A DNA stretch of 64,000 bases from an uncultured Muribaculaceae bacterium (GTDB lineage Bacteria; Bacteroidota; Bacteroidia; Bacteroidales; Muribaculaceae): positions 61,848 through 125,847 of the forward strand of contig CALUMX010000004.1 in the NCBI GenBank assembly GCA_944321875.1, read 5' to 3'. The translations under genes and the position numbers were made by a program. Numbering within the stretch: the first letter of the stretch is position 1; each line of letters starts with the position of its first letter. Under the pieces are notes generated by a model. That model was not told where the DNA came from. It saw only the letters and a list, made by a program, of their open reading frames with translations, and ran no database searches. Shown piece by piece: positions 53,186 to 62,177 of the stretch.

Positions 53186-54142
53186 ATGGGATTTTTTAGT
53201 AAATTCTTTTCCAAAGAGAAAAAAGAAACGCTTGACAAGGGTCTGGAAAAAACGAAAGAAGGCTTGTTCTCTAAAATTTCAAGAGCAGTAGCCGGTAAAC
53301 GGACAATCGACAGCGACTTCCTCGACAACCTGGAGGAAATCTTCATCACATCCGATATCGGTGTCGAGACCACATTGGCTATCATCGACCGAATCAAGGC
53401 CCGCGCTGCCCGCGACAAGTATGTAAGCACTGACGAGCTGAACGAGATGCTCCGTGAGGAAATTGCCGACATGCTGGCCGCTAACGAACACGATGACACT
53501 CCCGACTTTACCGTCCCAGAGTCTAAAAAGCCTTATGTGATTATGGTTGTCGGCGTAAACGGTGTTGGAAAAACAACAACAATCGGTAAGATGGCCTATC
53601 AGTTTAAAAAGGCAGGAAACAGCGTCGTTCTCGGTGCTGCCGACACATTCCGTGCTGCTGCCATCGAGCAGTTGATGATTTGGGGTGAGCGCGTAGGCGT
53701 GCCGGTCGTAAAACAGCAAATGGGTTCTGACCCGGCATCTGTCGCATACGACACACTCAACTCAGCAAAGGCATCCAATGCGGATGTCGTAATCATCGAC
53801 ACTGCCGGCCGACTGCACAACAAAGTAGGCTTGATGAACGAGTTGACGAAAATCAAAAACGTAATGAAACGCATTGTTCCGGATGCCCCACACGAAGTTC
53901 TCCTTGTGCTTGACGGCTCTACCGGACAGAACGCTTTTGAGCAAGCCAAACAATTTGTAGCGGCTACGGAGGTCAACGAATTGGCTGTCACAAAACTCGA
54001 CGGAACTGCAAAAGGCGGCGTTGTCATCGGAATCAGCCATCAATTCAAAATTCCGGTAAAATATATTGGCTTGGGAGAAGGCATGGAGGATTTGCAAATC
54101 TTCCACAAGCGTGAATTTGTTGACTCTTTGTTCGGGAAATAA
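53186..54142 (+). CDS. ftsY: Signal recognition particle receptor FtsY
   Basis: 318 residues, a short FtsY lacking the long acidic A domain. The N domain (about 20-95) precedes the SRP-type GTPase with G1 VVGVNGVGKTTTIGKMA, the IBD segment with DTFRAAAIEQL, G3 IIDTAGRLHNK, G4 TKLDGTAKGG and the closing GLGEGMEDLQIF. It docks ribosome-SRP complexes at the SecYEG translocon. rimO follows 6 nt later. Confidence 0.96.
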   Translation: MGFFSKFFSKEKKETLDKGLEKTKEGLFSKISRAVAGKRTIDSDFLDNLEEIFITSDIGVETTLAIIDRIKARAARDKYVSTDELNEMLREEIADMLAANEHDDTPDFTVPESKKPYVIMVVGVNGVGKTTTIGKMAYQFKKAGNSVVLGAADTFRAAAIEQLMIWGERVGVPVVKQQMGSDPASVAYDTLNSAKASNADVVIIDTAGRLHNKVGLMNELTKIKNVMKRIVPDAPHEVLLVLDGSTGQNAFEQAKQFVAATEVNELAVTKLDGTAKGGVVIGISHQFKIPVKYIGLGEGMEDLQIFHKREFVDSLFGK

Positions 54143-54148
54143 GGAAAT

Positions 54149-55456
54149 ATGAGAAAAAAACGTATTGATGTAATTTCCCTCGGATGCTCCAAGAATCTGG
54201 TCGACTCGGAAAGACTGCTCCGGCAGTTGCGCGACTGTGGCTTTGAAGCACACCATAATTCCGACAATGTTAAAGGAGACATTGTTGTAGTCAACACTTG
54301 CGGCTTTATCGGAGACGCAAAAGAAGAATCAGTCAACACAATCCTTGAGTATGCCGAAGCAAAAAACGACGGACGCATCAAGGAACTCTTTGTCATGGGT
54401 TGCCTTTCCGAAAGATATCGTAAGGATCTCCAGACTGAAATTCCTGAGATTGACAGACTCTATGGAAAGTTTGACTGGGTAAATCTCATATCGGAGGTAG
54501 TCAAGAAAAATCCGGCGACACTCCCCTACGAGCGTGTTATCACAACACCTCGCCATTATGCCTACCTGAAAATATCAGAGGGGTGCAACCGTTTCTGCTC
54601 TTTCTGTGCGATTCCTTTAATTACTGGTCGTCACAAATCCCGCTCGATAGAAGAAATTCTCAAGGAAGTTGAATATCTTGTCAAGCAAGGCGTAAAGGAA
54701 TTTAATGTCATTGCCCAAGACCTCTCCTCCTACGGACTTGACCTGTACGGGAAACTCATGTTGCCCGAATTGATTGACCGCATGGCTCAAATGGAAGGCG
54801 TGGAATGGATTCGTCTGCATTATGCATACCCAGCGCAATTTCCGCATGAGATACTTGATGTAATGGCAAAGCATCCCAATGTCTGCAAATATCTGGATAT
54901 CGCATTGCAGCATATCAACGACCGGGTGCTTGAGAACATGCGCCGCCATATCAATAAGGAACAAACGCTCCAATTACTTGAAGAAATCAGAACGAAGGTT
55001 CCAGGCATTCACATACGGACTACGCTCATGGTAGGATTTCCCGGCGAGGATGAGGCTGCCTTTGAGGAATTGAAACAGTTTATCAAAGATGCACGTTTCG
55101 AGCGCATGGGGGCATTCGCCTATTGTGAGGAAGAGGATACTTTCGGAGCCAAAAACTTCGAAGACTCAATTCCGCAGGAAGTCAAGGAAGCTCGACTGTC
55201 CGAAATCATGGAATTGCAAGAGACCATCTCTCTGGAGATAAATGAAGCCAAAGTCGGCCAGACGATGAAAGTCATCATCGACCGCGAGGAACCGGACTAT
55301 TACATAGGCCGCACCGAATTTGACTCTCCGGAGGTCGACCCGGAAGTATTGGTATCGAAAGAAAAGACGCTTCAAATCGGACAATTCTATAATGTCGAGA
55401 TTCAAGAAGCCATGCCATTTGAACTCATAGGACGTGTAACAGACAATAATGAATAA
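54149..55456 (+). CDS. rimO: Ribosomal protein uS12 methylthiotransferase
   Basis: 435 residues: the UPF0004 domain with three cluster cysteines (ISLGCSKNLVDSE, VVNTCGFIGDAKEES, FVMGCLSERY), a radical-SAM core with CxxxCxxC in GCNRFCSFCAIP, and a C-terminal TRAM domain (MKVIIDREEPDYYIGRTEFDSPEVD). It adds a methylthio group to Asp88 of ribosomal protein S12. The TGG PRL-type loop and length distinguish it from MiaB. Its 3' end overlaps the isochorismate synthase start by 8 nt. Confidence 0.95.
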   Translation: MRKKRIDVISLGCSKNLVDSERLLRQLRDCGFEAHHNSDNVKGDIVVVNTCGFIGDAKEESVNTILEYAEAKNDGRIKELFVMGCLSERYRKDLQTEIPEIDRLYGKFDWVNLISEVVKKNPATLPYERVITTPRHYAYLKISEGCNRFCSFCAIPLITGRHKSRSIEEILKEVEYLVKQGVKEFNVIAQDLSSYGLDLYGKLMLPELIDRMAQMEGVEWIRLHYAYPAQFPHEILDVMAKHPNVCKYLDIALQHINDRVLENMRRHINKEQTLQLLEEIRTKVPGIHIRTTLMVGFPGEDEAAFEELKQFIKDARFERMGAFAYCEEEDTFGAKNFEDSIPQEVKEARLSEIMELQETISLEINEAKVGQTMKVIIDREEPDYYIGRTEFDSPEVDPEVLVSKEKTLQIGQFYNVEIQEAMPFELIGRVTDNNE

Positions 55457-56495
55457 GTCAATTATCCGAAACGCTGTCAACCTTGCTATCAGCTCGCATA
55501 CGGCATTCTATGCCTACCGTTTGCCGGACGATTGTGAGATTCATTTCGCAGCACAACGGACTCCGGGCTATCAGTCACCGACCGGTCTGAAAATAGTTCC
55601 GTTCGATATCAGTGGTAAATTACCGACTGTCAGAATTTATGACGAACTTTCTGCTGCTGAATTACTGAAGATGAATCCCACACCCCCTGTCAATCCATCG
55701 GAAGAGCTGGGTTATGACAACGTTACGACATCCAAACAAACATATCTTGAGGCAGCGGAAAGTTGCCTCAAGTTGTTAAAGACACATACGCTTGAAAAGA
55801 TTGTATTGTCAAAAGTCATCACCGGTGATGCTTCCCATTTCGACTGGGGCACACTGTATGAGACACTGACGGAAATGTATCCGTCAGCATTTACTTTTAT
55901 CGTTCAAACCCCTCAGACCGGAATATGGATGGGAGCCTCACCCGAACGGCTTGGCATTTATGACGGTTCTACATTTCAGACCATGGCATTGGCCGGCACC
56001 CGTAAAGCCGGCACGGTAACACCATGGGGAAGCAAAGAGATAGAAGAACAGGAAATTGTTGTCCGCTACATTGCAAAAGCTTTCGAAAACGCCGGAGTCC
56101 CGTTCACTCTTTCTGAAAAGACCACCCATAAGGCGGGAAGCATCGAGCATCTTTGCAACCACTTCACTGCCCACATATCTTCGCTGTCCGAAGTAGAGCG
56201 ATTAGTCGGTTGGCTCCATCCAACGCCAGCCTTGTCGGGACTGCCAAAAGAAGACGCTATCCGGGCTATCAATCAAATTGAGAGACACGAGCGGGCATAC
56301 TATGGAGGCTATCTGGGACCTTTCTCAGAAAAGTCGTTCAACTATTTTGTCAACCTCCGTTCTCTAAGTTCCTCCAACCGGGAATTCACCATCTATTGCG
56401 GCGGAGGACTGACAGCGGAATCTATACCGGAATCAGAGTGGGAAGAGACCGAAGCGAAATCACAAACCATGCTGTCGCTGCTCAATCACCCATAA
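55449..56495 (+). CDS. menF: Isochorismate synthase (MenF/EntC family)
   Basis: 348 residues of the chorismate-binding family. Characteristic blocks are GASPERLGIYDG, MALAGTRKAG, IEHLCNHFTA, HPTPALSGLPKEDAIRAI and ERAYYGGYLGPF, with the Mg-binding glutamates. It converts chorismate to isochorismate, first step of menaquinone (or siderophore) synthesis; menaquinone is the likely route in an anaerobic Bacteroidales. menD and other men genes normally following it are absent here. It starts inside rimO (8-nt overlap). Confidence 0.9.
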   Translation: MNKSIIRNAVNLAISSHTAFYAYRLPDDCEIHFAAQRTPGYQSPTGLKIVPFDISGKLPTVRIYDELSAAELLKMNPTPPVNPSEELGYDNVTTSKQTYLEAAESCLKLLKTHTLEKIVLSKVITGDASHFDWGTLYETLTEMYPSAFTFIVQTPQTGIWMGASPERLGIYDGSTFQTMALAGTRKAGTVTPWGSKEIEEQEIVVRYIAKAFENAGVPFTLSEKTTHKAGSIEHLCNHFTAHISSLSEVERLVGWLHPTPALSGLPKEDAIRAINQIERHERAYYGGYLGPFSEKSFNYFVNLRSLSSSNREFTIYCGGGLTAESIPESEWEETEAKSQTMLSLLNHP

Positions 56496-56538
56496 GACTT
56501 GTTTCGGGGGAATCAATTTATCTTAAAATATTTTATCA

Positions 56539-58860
56539 ATGAAAACCTTTGCCAAATTTATTATGCCACTGGCCTTAACCGCGGCATTACATCTTTCTGC
56601 GGAAGGGAAAACAACGGTTGCCGACTATACGGTCATTCCCCTTCCCCAGCAAATCACAACGGCAGACAATTCTCCGTTTATATTAACTCAATCAGCAACT
56701 ATTTCCTTCCCTAAAGGAAATGCTGAAATGGAGCGTAATGCCCAATTCCTTTCCGACTACCTACAGCCGGCACTGGGGTCGGCACTCAAGATATCGGCTA
56801 CACCGGGAGGAGAAATCACACTCAAACTCGATGATAAAATCAAAACTGCCGAAGGCTATCACATTTCTGTTGATTCACGACATGGCATCGTCATCACCGG
56901 TTCTACACCCGCAGGTGTTTTCTATGGCATTCAGACTCTTCGCAAATCCATAGCAGCCGGAAAAGGTCTTCAGAGAATAGAATTTCCTGCAGTAGAAATT
57001 ACCGACAGCCCCCGATTCTCCTACCGTGGAACGATGTTGGACGTCAGCCGCCATTTCATGCCGGCCGATTCCGTAAAGGAAATTATTGACATCCTCGCAC
57101 TCCACAACATCAACCGCATGCATTGGCACCTGACTGATGACCAGGGCTGGCGCATCGAAATAAAAAAATACCCCGAACTGACAAAGGTCGGAGCCATGCG
57201 TGAAGGCTCACAAATCGGGAAAAACTTCGACCGACACGACAGTATCCCTTACGGTGGATTCTACACACAACAGGAAATCCGCGACATTGTAAAATATGCG
57301 GCAGAACGCCACATTACGATTATTCCCGAGATTGACCTGCCCGGCCATCAACTGGCAGCTCTCGCCACCTACCCTGACTTGGGTTGCACCGGAGGCCCTT
57401 ATAAGGTATGGACCCGCTGGGGTGTTGCAGATGATGTAATCTGTGCAGGCAACGAGAAAGCCATGCGTTTTCTCGAAGACGTACTTGCGGAAGTAATCAG
57501 CCTGTTCCCCTCGGAATACATTCACATCGGCGGTGACGAATGTCCGAAAACCCGCTGGGCAGATTGTCCGAAATGCCAGGCAAAGATAAAGGAGTTAGGA
57601 ATAAAAGCGGATAACAGACATTCTGCTGAAGAATACCTGCAAAGCTATGTAATTTCCCGCATGGAAAAATTCGTAGAAAGCAAAGGACGGCATATTATCG
57701 GCTGGGATGAGATTCTCGAAGGCGGTCTGGCTCCTAATGCCACCGTCATGAGCTGGAGAGGTGTAGACGGAGGAATTGAGGCAGCGAAACAGCACCACAA
57801 TGTCATCATGACTCCGAATACTTATCTGTACTTCGACTATTACCAGACAAAGAACGTCAAAGACGAGCCTTTGGCTATCGGTGGATATATCCCTTTGGAA
57901 CGAGTCCTCTCCTTTGAGCCGACCAACGGTATCCCCAAAGAATATCAATCGTATGTAATCGGTGTTCAGGCTAATCTCTGGACAGAATACATCCCCTCTC
58001 TCCAACAGGCAGAATATATGCTACTGCCTCGTTTGGCAGCATTGGCGGAAGTGCAATGGAGCAGCCTACCCAAACCAAGCTATGAGGAATTCCTTCCCCG
58101 TCTCAAAAAGCTGACCGACTGGTACAATGTACTGGGCTACAACTTTGCCACCCACATTTTCGACATCAAGCCACATTACACAATCGATGAGCGGAGACAG
58201 AACATCATCGTTGAGTTGGAACAACTTACGGAAGGCAATATTTACTACACGCTCGACGGTACCACCCCGACTGAGAAGAGCACGCGATACACGACGCCAT
58301 TCTCAATCAACCGTCCTTCCAATCTGAAAGCGATTTTAATCAACGGTTCGACAAAAAGCCATATTCTCTCGGAAAGAATCGTTTTCAACAAGGCAACCGT
58401 AAAACCGATTGAACTGAAAACAACGCTTCATCCTCAATACACCTATGGTGGAGCATCCATGTTGGTAGACGGCCTGAAAGGTGGCGAGGTATTCCGCGAC
58501 GGCCGTTGGGTCGGTGTCAACCGCAACGATATTGATGTAGTCATCGACTTCGGCCAACCCACATCGTTCAGCGAAGTGACCTTCGATACTTTTGTGTCCG
58601 TTGGAGATTGGATTATGGACGTCTCTAAAATCGCCATTCTAAGTTCTGCTGATGGAAAGAATTTCCAGCCGATTCTTACGAAGGATGTCGCGCAACTGCC
58701 ATTCAATACACCTCAAGGCATCCATAACCATAAAGTTACTTTTGACCAACAGAACGCACGCTACATACGGATTGTCCTAAGTCCCGACAAACTTCCGAAA
58801 GGGCATCCGAAGGCCGGCATCAATGCCTTCTTGTTTGTGGATGAAATTGAGATAAAATAA
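56539..58860 (+). CDS. Secreted GH20 beta-N-acetylhexosaminidase
   Basis: 773 residues with a signal peptide (MKTFAKFIMPLALTAALHLSAEG). The Glyco_hydro_20b N-terminal domain (about 28-150) precedes the GH20 TIM barrel (about 155-490) with HWHLTDDQGWRIEIKKYPEL, EIDLPGH and the catalytic Asp-Glu pair in HIGGDECPK. The C-terminal part (about 535-773) has a chitobiase/beta-hexosaminidase C-type domain (YYTLDGTTPTEKSTRY) and an F5/8-type-C-like lectin module (IAILSSADGKNF..ARYIRIVLSP). It removes terminal GlcNAc or GalNAc from glycans such as mucin or host N-glycans. It lies 43 nt after the isochorismate synthase gene. Confidence 0.93.
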   Translation: MKTFAKFIMPLALTAALHLSAEGKTTVADYTVIPLPQQITTADNSPFILTQSATISFPKGNAEMERNAQFLSDYLQPALGSALKISATPGGEITLKLDDKIKTAEGYHISVDSRHGIVITGSTPAGVFYGIQTLRKSIAAGKGLQRIEFPAVEITDSPRFSYRGTMLDVSRHFMPADSVKEIIDILALHNINRMHWHLTDDQGWRIEIKKYPELTKVGAMREGSQIGKNFDRHDSIPYGGFYTQQEIRDIVKYAAERHITIIPEIDLPGHQLAALATYPDLGCTGGPYKVWTRWGVADDVICAGNEKAMRFLEDVLAEVISLFPSEYIHIGGDECPKTRWADCPKCQAKIKELGIKADNRHSAEEYLQSYVISRMEKFVESKGRHIIGWDEILEGGLAPNATVMSWRGVDGGIEAAKQHHNVIMTPNTYLYFDYYQTKNVKDEPLAIGGYIPLERVLSFEPTNGIPKEYQSYVIGVQANLWTEYIPSLQQAEYMLLPRLAALAEVQWSSLPKPSYEEFLPRLKKLTDWYNVLGYNFATHIFDIKPHYTIDERRQNIIVELEQLTEGNIYYTLDGTTPTEKSTRYTTPFSINRPSNLKAILINGSTKSHILSERIVFNKATVKPIELKTTLHPQYTYGGASMLVDGLKGGEVFRDGRWVGVNRNDIDVVIDFGQPTSFSEVTFDTFVSVGDWIMDVSKIAILSSADGKNFQPILTKDVAQLPFNTPQGIHNHKVTFDQQNARYIRIVLSPDKLPKGHPKAGINAFLFVDEIEIK

Positions 58861-58870
58861 TATGATTTAT

Positions 58871-58925
58871 GGTAGGCCCTAAAAATTAGAATTTTCGGAT
58901 TCTTATTTGAGCCTACCTTAAATTT
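58871..58925 (+). terminator. Terminator-like inverted repeat after the GH20 gene
   Basis: GGTAGGC (58871-58877) pairs with GCCTACC (58911-58917), with a long loop and a following A/T-rich stretch. Weak compared with others in the window. Confidence 0.4.
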
Positions 58926-59018
58926 TCAAGAGGTTGCAAATAGGACACACCCTATTAAAATAAAAATCCTATAGAAAAATGGAAAAGAACAAAGATTTAA
59001 TAAAATTTCCTTAGCAGT

Positions 59019-59771
59019 ATGCAGGCAAGGGATATAAAAATATACTCAAAGATACAAAAGAATCTACACAGCTGGTTGGTGTATTATTTTGTCTTTATTT
59101 GTATCATCTTGTCGGTAGGTTCCGTGATACTCGGATCATTCTCGGAGTTCTCAGTCTACCACAAGCTACTGAATAAAGTTACTTACTTCACATCTCTCAT
59201 CTTCTTTCTCGAGTATTTGCTGAGACTTTATTCGGCACCGGCAGAGTATCCCCATTTAAAACAGTTGAAAGCAAGAATGAAGTATATCTTCTCATTCTAC
59301 GGGTTAGTAGACTTTGTGGCGATGTTGCCCTTCGTGCTGACATATCTTTATTGGAACACGAATCACATCCATCTCATCATATTGCCCTACATCTTTATCG
59401 TATTCAAACTCATAAGATATTCCCGTTCGTTTCAACTTATCAGTTATGTGCTGAAAGCCATCAAGACGGAGCTACTTGTTGCCTACACGGCATGTGGCAT
59501 ACTTATATGCTTTTCCGCCATTATGATGTATTACGTTGAACGGGAAGCCCAGCCCGAGGCATTTCAAAACATCGGAGATGGATTCTGGTGGGCGACTGTA
59601 ACCTTTACGACTGTAGGCTATGGTGACATCTATCCTATCACTCCGATGGGAAGACTTTTGGGTGGAATCATCAGCATGATTGGCATAGCGATGATTGCCG
59701 TACCGACCGGTATCATAAGTTCAGCATTTATCCGGGTAATGCAAGAAAAGAGCGAAAAAGGAAGAAAGTAG
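59019..59771 (+). CDS. Voltage-gated-type potassium channel
   Basis: 250 residues of the six-helix ion-transport family. Helices S1-S4 occupy about residues 15-150, with a weakly charged S4 (FKLIRYSRSF), followed by the pore with selectivity filter TVGYGD (FWWATVTFTTVGYGDIYPIT) and inner helix GGIISMIGIAMIAVPTGIISS. It should conduct K+ across the inner membrane. The short cytosolic tail lacks an RCK domain. No clear promoter is visible in the 158-nt gap upstream. Confidence 0.93.
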   Translation: MQARDIKIYSKIQKNLHSWLVYYFVFICIILSVGSVILGSFSEFSVYHKLLNKVTYFTSLIFFLEYLLRLYSAPAEYPHLKQLKARMKYIFSFYGLVDFVAMLPFVLTYLYWNTNHIHLIILPYIFIVFKLIRYSRSFQLISYVLKAIKTELLVAYTACGILICFSAIMMYYVEREAQPEAFQNIGDGFWWATVTFTTVGYGDIYPITPMGRLLGGIISMIGIAMIAVPTGIISSAFIRVMQEKSEKGRK

Positions 59772-59805
59772 CGATACTTCAGTAATAATTTTACTGAAGT
59801 ATCGC
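59771..59805. terminator. Long hairpin between the K+ channel and leuB
   Basis: GCGATACTTCAGTAA (59771-59785) pairs perfectly with TTACTGAAGTATCGC (59791-59805) around a 5-nt loop. No T run follows, but it lies between two convergent genes. Confidence 0.6.
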
Positions 59806-59827
59806 CTATGCCATCGAACAGCGTCAT

Positions 59828-60901
59828 TTAAAAACGCTCTATTATTTCCACCAATCTTGTACCAACCTCACTCGTACGATAAGCACGACAGCCATCCTGC
59901 ACAATATCCATCGTAACGACACCTTCTTCTATCACCTTCTCTACGGATGCTTTAACCATCGCAGCCTCCTCCTGAAGCTGGAACGAATAATCAAACATCA
60001 TGGAAGCTGACAACACCGCAGCCAGCGGATTTGCCACGTCTTTTCCGGCCGCTTGCGGATATGAGCCGTGAATAGGCTCATAAACCGACGTAAATGTGCC
60101 GATGGATGCAGACGGCAACATTCCTAAAGACCCCGATATTACAGCTGCCTCATCCGTCAGAATATCGCCAAACGTATTCTCCGTAACTATCACATCGAAA
60201 TCCCGGGGTGATTGAATCAATTTCATCGCAGCGTTGTCGACAAACAGATAATCCGTTGCAATCTCAGGATGGTTCCCGGCAATCTCCTGTGCCACTTCTC
60301 TCCATAGACGCGACGTAGCCAGAATATTCGCTTTGTCCACCACCGTTACCTTATTTCTTCTCCGTGACGCAAACTCATAGGCAAGATTGACAATTCGCGT
60401 AATCTCATCACGAGAATACATACAAGTGTCATAAGCCTGAGTACCATCCTCGCTGCGTCCTTGCGGACGGCCGAAATACATTCCGCCTGTCAGTTCTCGG
60501 ATACAGACAAAATCAGCATTGCGAATCACTTCCTCTTTCAACGGTGACTTATGGAACAGTTTCGGAAAAGTCATAATCGGACGGATATTTGCATAAAGCC
60601 CCAGTTTCTTGCGCATGGCCAGCAATCCTTGTTCCGGACGAACTTTCGACGTAGGATTATTGTCATATTTCGGTGAACCTATTGCTCCAAACAACACCGC
60701 TTGCGAGTCCAAACAAAGCTGATGGGTCTCTTCCGGATAAGGAGAACCGACAGCATCAATTGCACCGGCACCTGCTATAGCTGTCGCATAGTCCAACGTA
60801 TGACCAAACCGACGGCAAACAGCCTTAACGACATCCAAAGCTACATTCGTCACTTCCGGTCCGATTCCATCCCCCGGAAGAACGGCTATTTTCAGTTTCA
60901 T
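59828..60901 (-). CDS. leuB: 3-isopropylmalate dehydrogenase
   Basis: 357-residue isocitrate/isopropylmalate dehydrogenase family member. The family motifs are [11 protein letters not shown] at the start, [12 protein letters not shown] (substrate loop with YFG), [15 protein letters not shown] (catalytic Lys/Asp) and [28 protein letters not shown]. Leucine biosynthesis: oxidative decarboxylation of 3-isopropylmalate with NAD. It stands alone; other leu genes are not in the window. Its promoter is the one embedded in repeat copy B, giving a leader of about 88 nt. Confidence 0.96.
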   Translation of the reverse strand: MKLKIAVLPGDGIGPEVTNVALDVVKAVCRRFGHTLDYATAIAGAGAIDAVGSPYPEETHQLCLDSQAVLFGAIGSPKYDNNPTSKVRPEQGLLAMRKKLGLYANIRPIMTFPKLFHKSPLKEEVIRNADFVCIRELTGGMYFGRPQGRSEDGTQAYDTCMYSRDEITRIVNLAYEFASRRRNKVTVVDKANILATSRLWREVAQEIAGNHPEIATDYLFVDNAAMKLIQSPRDFDVIVTENTFGDILTDEAAVISGSLGMLPSASIGTFTSVYEPIHGSYPQAAGKDVANPLAAVLSASMMFDYSFQLQEEAAMVKASVEKVIEEGVVTMDIVQDGCRAYRTSEVGTRLVEIIERF

Positions 60902-60995
60902 AATATTTTCATTTAAAGTTAATGGTGAGTATCATTTTATCAAGACAGCACAAATCGAGCGCGGTAATTGCGGACAAGATGCCGTCTCTCTTATT

Positions 60996-61027
60996 CAAAG
61001 ATAGCGAAAGCCGAGCACAGAGACAAA
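60996..61027 (-). promoter_or_regulatory. Consensus promoter of leuB embedded in repeat copy B
   Basis: On minus, TTTG (61027-61024) and TATCTTTG (61003-60996) are exactly 20 nt apart, both perfect matches, the same geometry as in copy A. Confidence 0.7.
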
Positions 61028-61077
61028 TGGGAAACAAAGTTTTCAAGTTTGGGCTATGCCGAGGCGCATCCTATCTT
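60996..61077 (-). repeat. Dispersed structured intergenic repeat, copy B
   Basis: Homologous to copy A (14728-14807). Outer ends AAGATAG (60998-61004) and CTATCTT (61071-61077) pair perfectly; compared with copy A, a G-to-A change on one side is matched by C-to-T on the other. The GCCGAG word occurs twice. The inner hairpin is weaker than in copy A. It lies between prs and leuB and carries the leuB promoter. Confidence 0.75.
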
Positions 61078-61129
61078 ATTCAAAGATAAGACAAATTAAC
61101 GACAACCGGAAAATTCAGGTATACAAAAG

Positions 61130-61154
61130 AGCGGAGAACCGACGGCTCTCCGCT
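61130..61154 (-). terminator. Terminator of prs
   Basis: AGCGGAGA (61130-61137) pairs with TCTCCGCT (61147-61154). On minus it is followed by TCTTTTG. It lies 26 bases after the prs stop. Confidence 0.65.
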
Positions 61155-61179
61155 TCATTCATTTCTTATTTTCGTTTTG

Positions 61180-62124
61180 TTACTTAATCAAGTATTGTGA
61201 GCTGATTGACTCATATTCGTGAACACGACGAATCGTATCTGCGAACAAAGGAGCAATAGTAAGGATAGTCGCTTTCTTACACTCCTTATTGAACGGAATA
61301 CTGTTGGAGAAGATGATTTCCGTAAGAGCACAGTTGTCAACTCTTTCTGATGCTGGGTCACTCATGATAGCGTGTGAAGCCAAAGCTCTTACAGACTTCG
61401 CGCCGTTAGCCATCATCAAGTCTGCTGCCTTTGTAATTGTACCGGCAGTATCAACCATGTCATCAACCAAAATAACATCCTTGCCTTCTACCTCACCGAT
61501 AACTGTCATGTTCTCAACAACATTTGCTTTAGCACGCTGTTTGTGGCAAAGTACCAAAGGCACATTCAGATACTTGGCATAGCTGTTGGCACGCTTAGCA
61601 CCACCTACGTCAGGCGTTGCAATCACCAAGTCCTTAAGGTTGAGTGATTGAATATATGGAATGAAAATAGAAGAAGCATACAAGTGGTCAACCGGCACAT
61701 TAAAGAAGCCTTGAATCTGGTCAGCATGGAGGTCCATAGTGATAAGACGGTCAATACCGGCTGTGCTCAACAAATCAGCCACCAATTTTGCTGCAATTGA
61801 CACACGCGGCTTATCCTTGCGGTCCTGACGAGCCCATCCGAAATAAGGAACGACTGCAATCACTGACTTCGCTGATGCACGCTTCGCTGCATCAATCATG
61901 AGCAAAAGCTCCATCAAGTTATCCGTATTCGGGAAGGTTGATTGAACCAAGAATACTTCACAACCACGGATTGACTCTTCAAATGACACCTCAAACTCGC
62001 CATCGGCAAAGTGCTGAATGTTCATTTTACCAAGTTCTACACCTAACTCCGCACAAATGGCTTCAGCCAGATAATGCGACTTTGTACCAGAAAAGATTTT
62101 AAAAGGAGGTAAATTTGTATTCAT
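61180..62124 (-). CDS. prs: Ribose-phosphate pyrophosphokinase
   Basis: 314 residues, standard class I length. It makes PRPP from ribose-5-phosphate and ATP for nucleotide, His and Trp synthesis. Visible motifs are FADGEFEVSFEESIRG, RQDRKDKPR (ATP loop region), DLHADQIQGFF (divalent-metal site), VVIATPDVGGAKRA and the PRPP loop VILVDDMVDTAGTI. Its promoter lies within the end of the upstream amylase gene. Confidence 0.97.
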   Translation of the reverse strand: MNTNLPPFKIFSGTKSHYLAEAICAELGVELGKMNIQHFADGEFEVSFEESIRGCEVFLVQSTFPNTDNLMELLLMIDAAKRASAKSVIAVVPYFGWARQDRKDKPRVSIAAKLVADLLSTAGIDRLITMDLHADQIQGFFNVPVDHLYASSIFIPYIQSLNLKDLVIATPDVGGAKRANSYAKYLNVPLVLCHKQRAKANVVENMTVIGEVEGKDVILVDDMVDTAGTITKAADLMMANGAKSVRALASHAIMSDPASERVDNCALTEIIFSNSIPFNKECKKATILTIAPLFADTIRRVHEYESISSQYLIK

Positions 62125-62145
62125 AGCTATTGCTGAAAATTTCTA

Positions 62146-62177
62146 CAAAAGTACTAATTTTTTATTTTCCCGCCAAT
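62146..62177 (-). promoter_or_regulatory. Promoter of prs, overlapping the amylase coding end
   Basis: On minus, ATTG (62177-62174) and an exact -7 box TACTTTTG (62153-62146) are 20 nt apart. The -33 box lies inside the last codons of the GH13 gene. Confidence 0.6.

Larger units (their letters stand above)
60989..61088. repeat. 15-bp direct repeats flanking repeat copy B
   Basis: TCTTATTCAAAGATA occurs exactly at 60989-61003 and 61074-61088, 85 bp apart, at the two edges of the structured repeat. Each carries a CAAAGATA word (TATCTTTG on minus). Confidence 0.75.
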
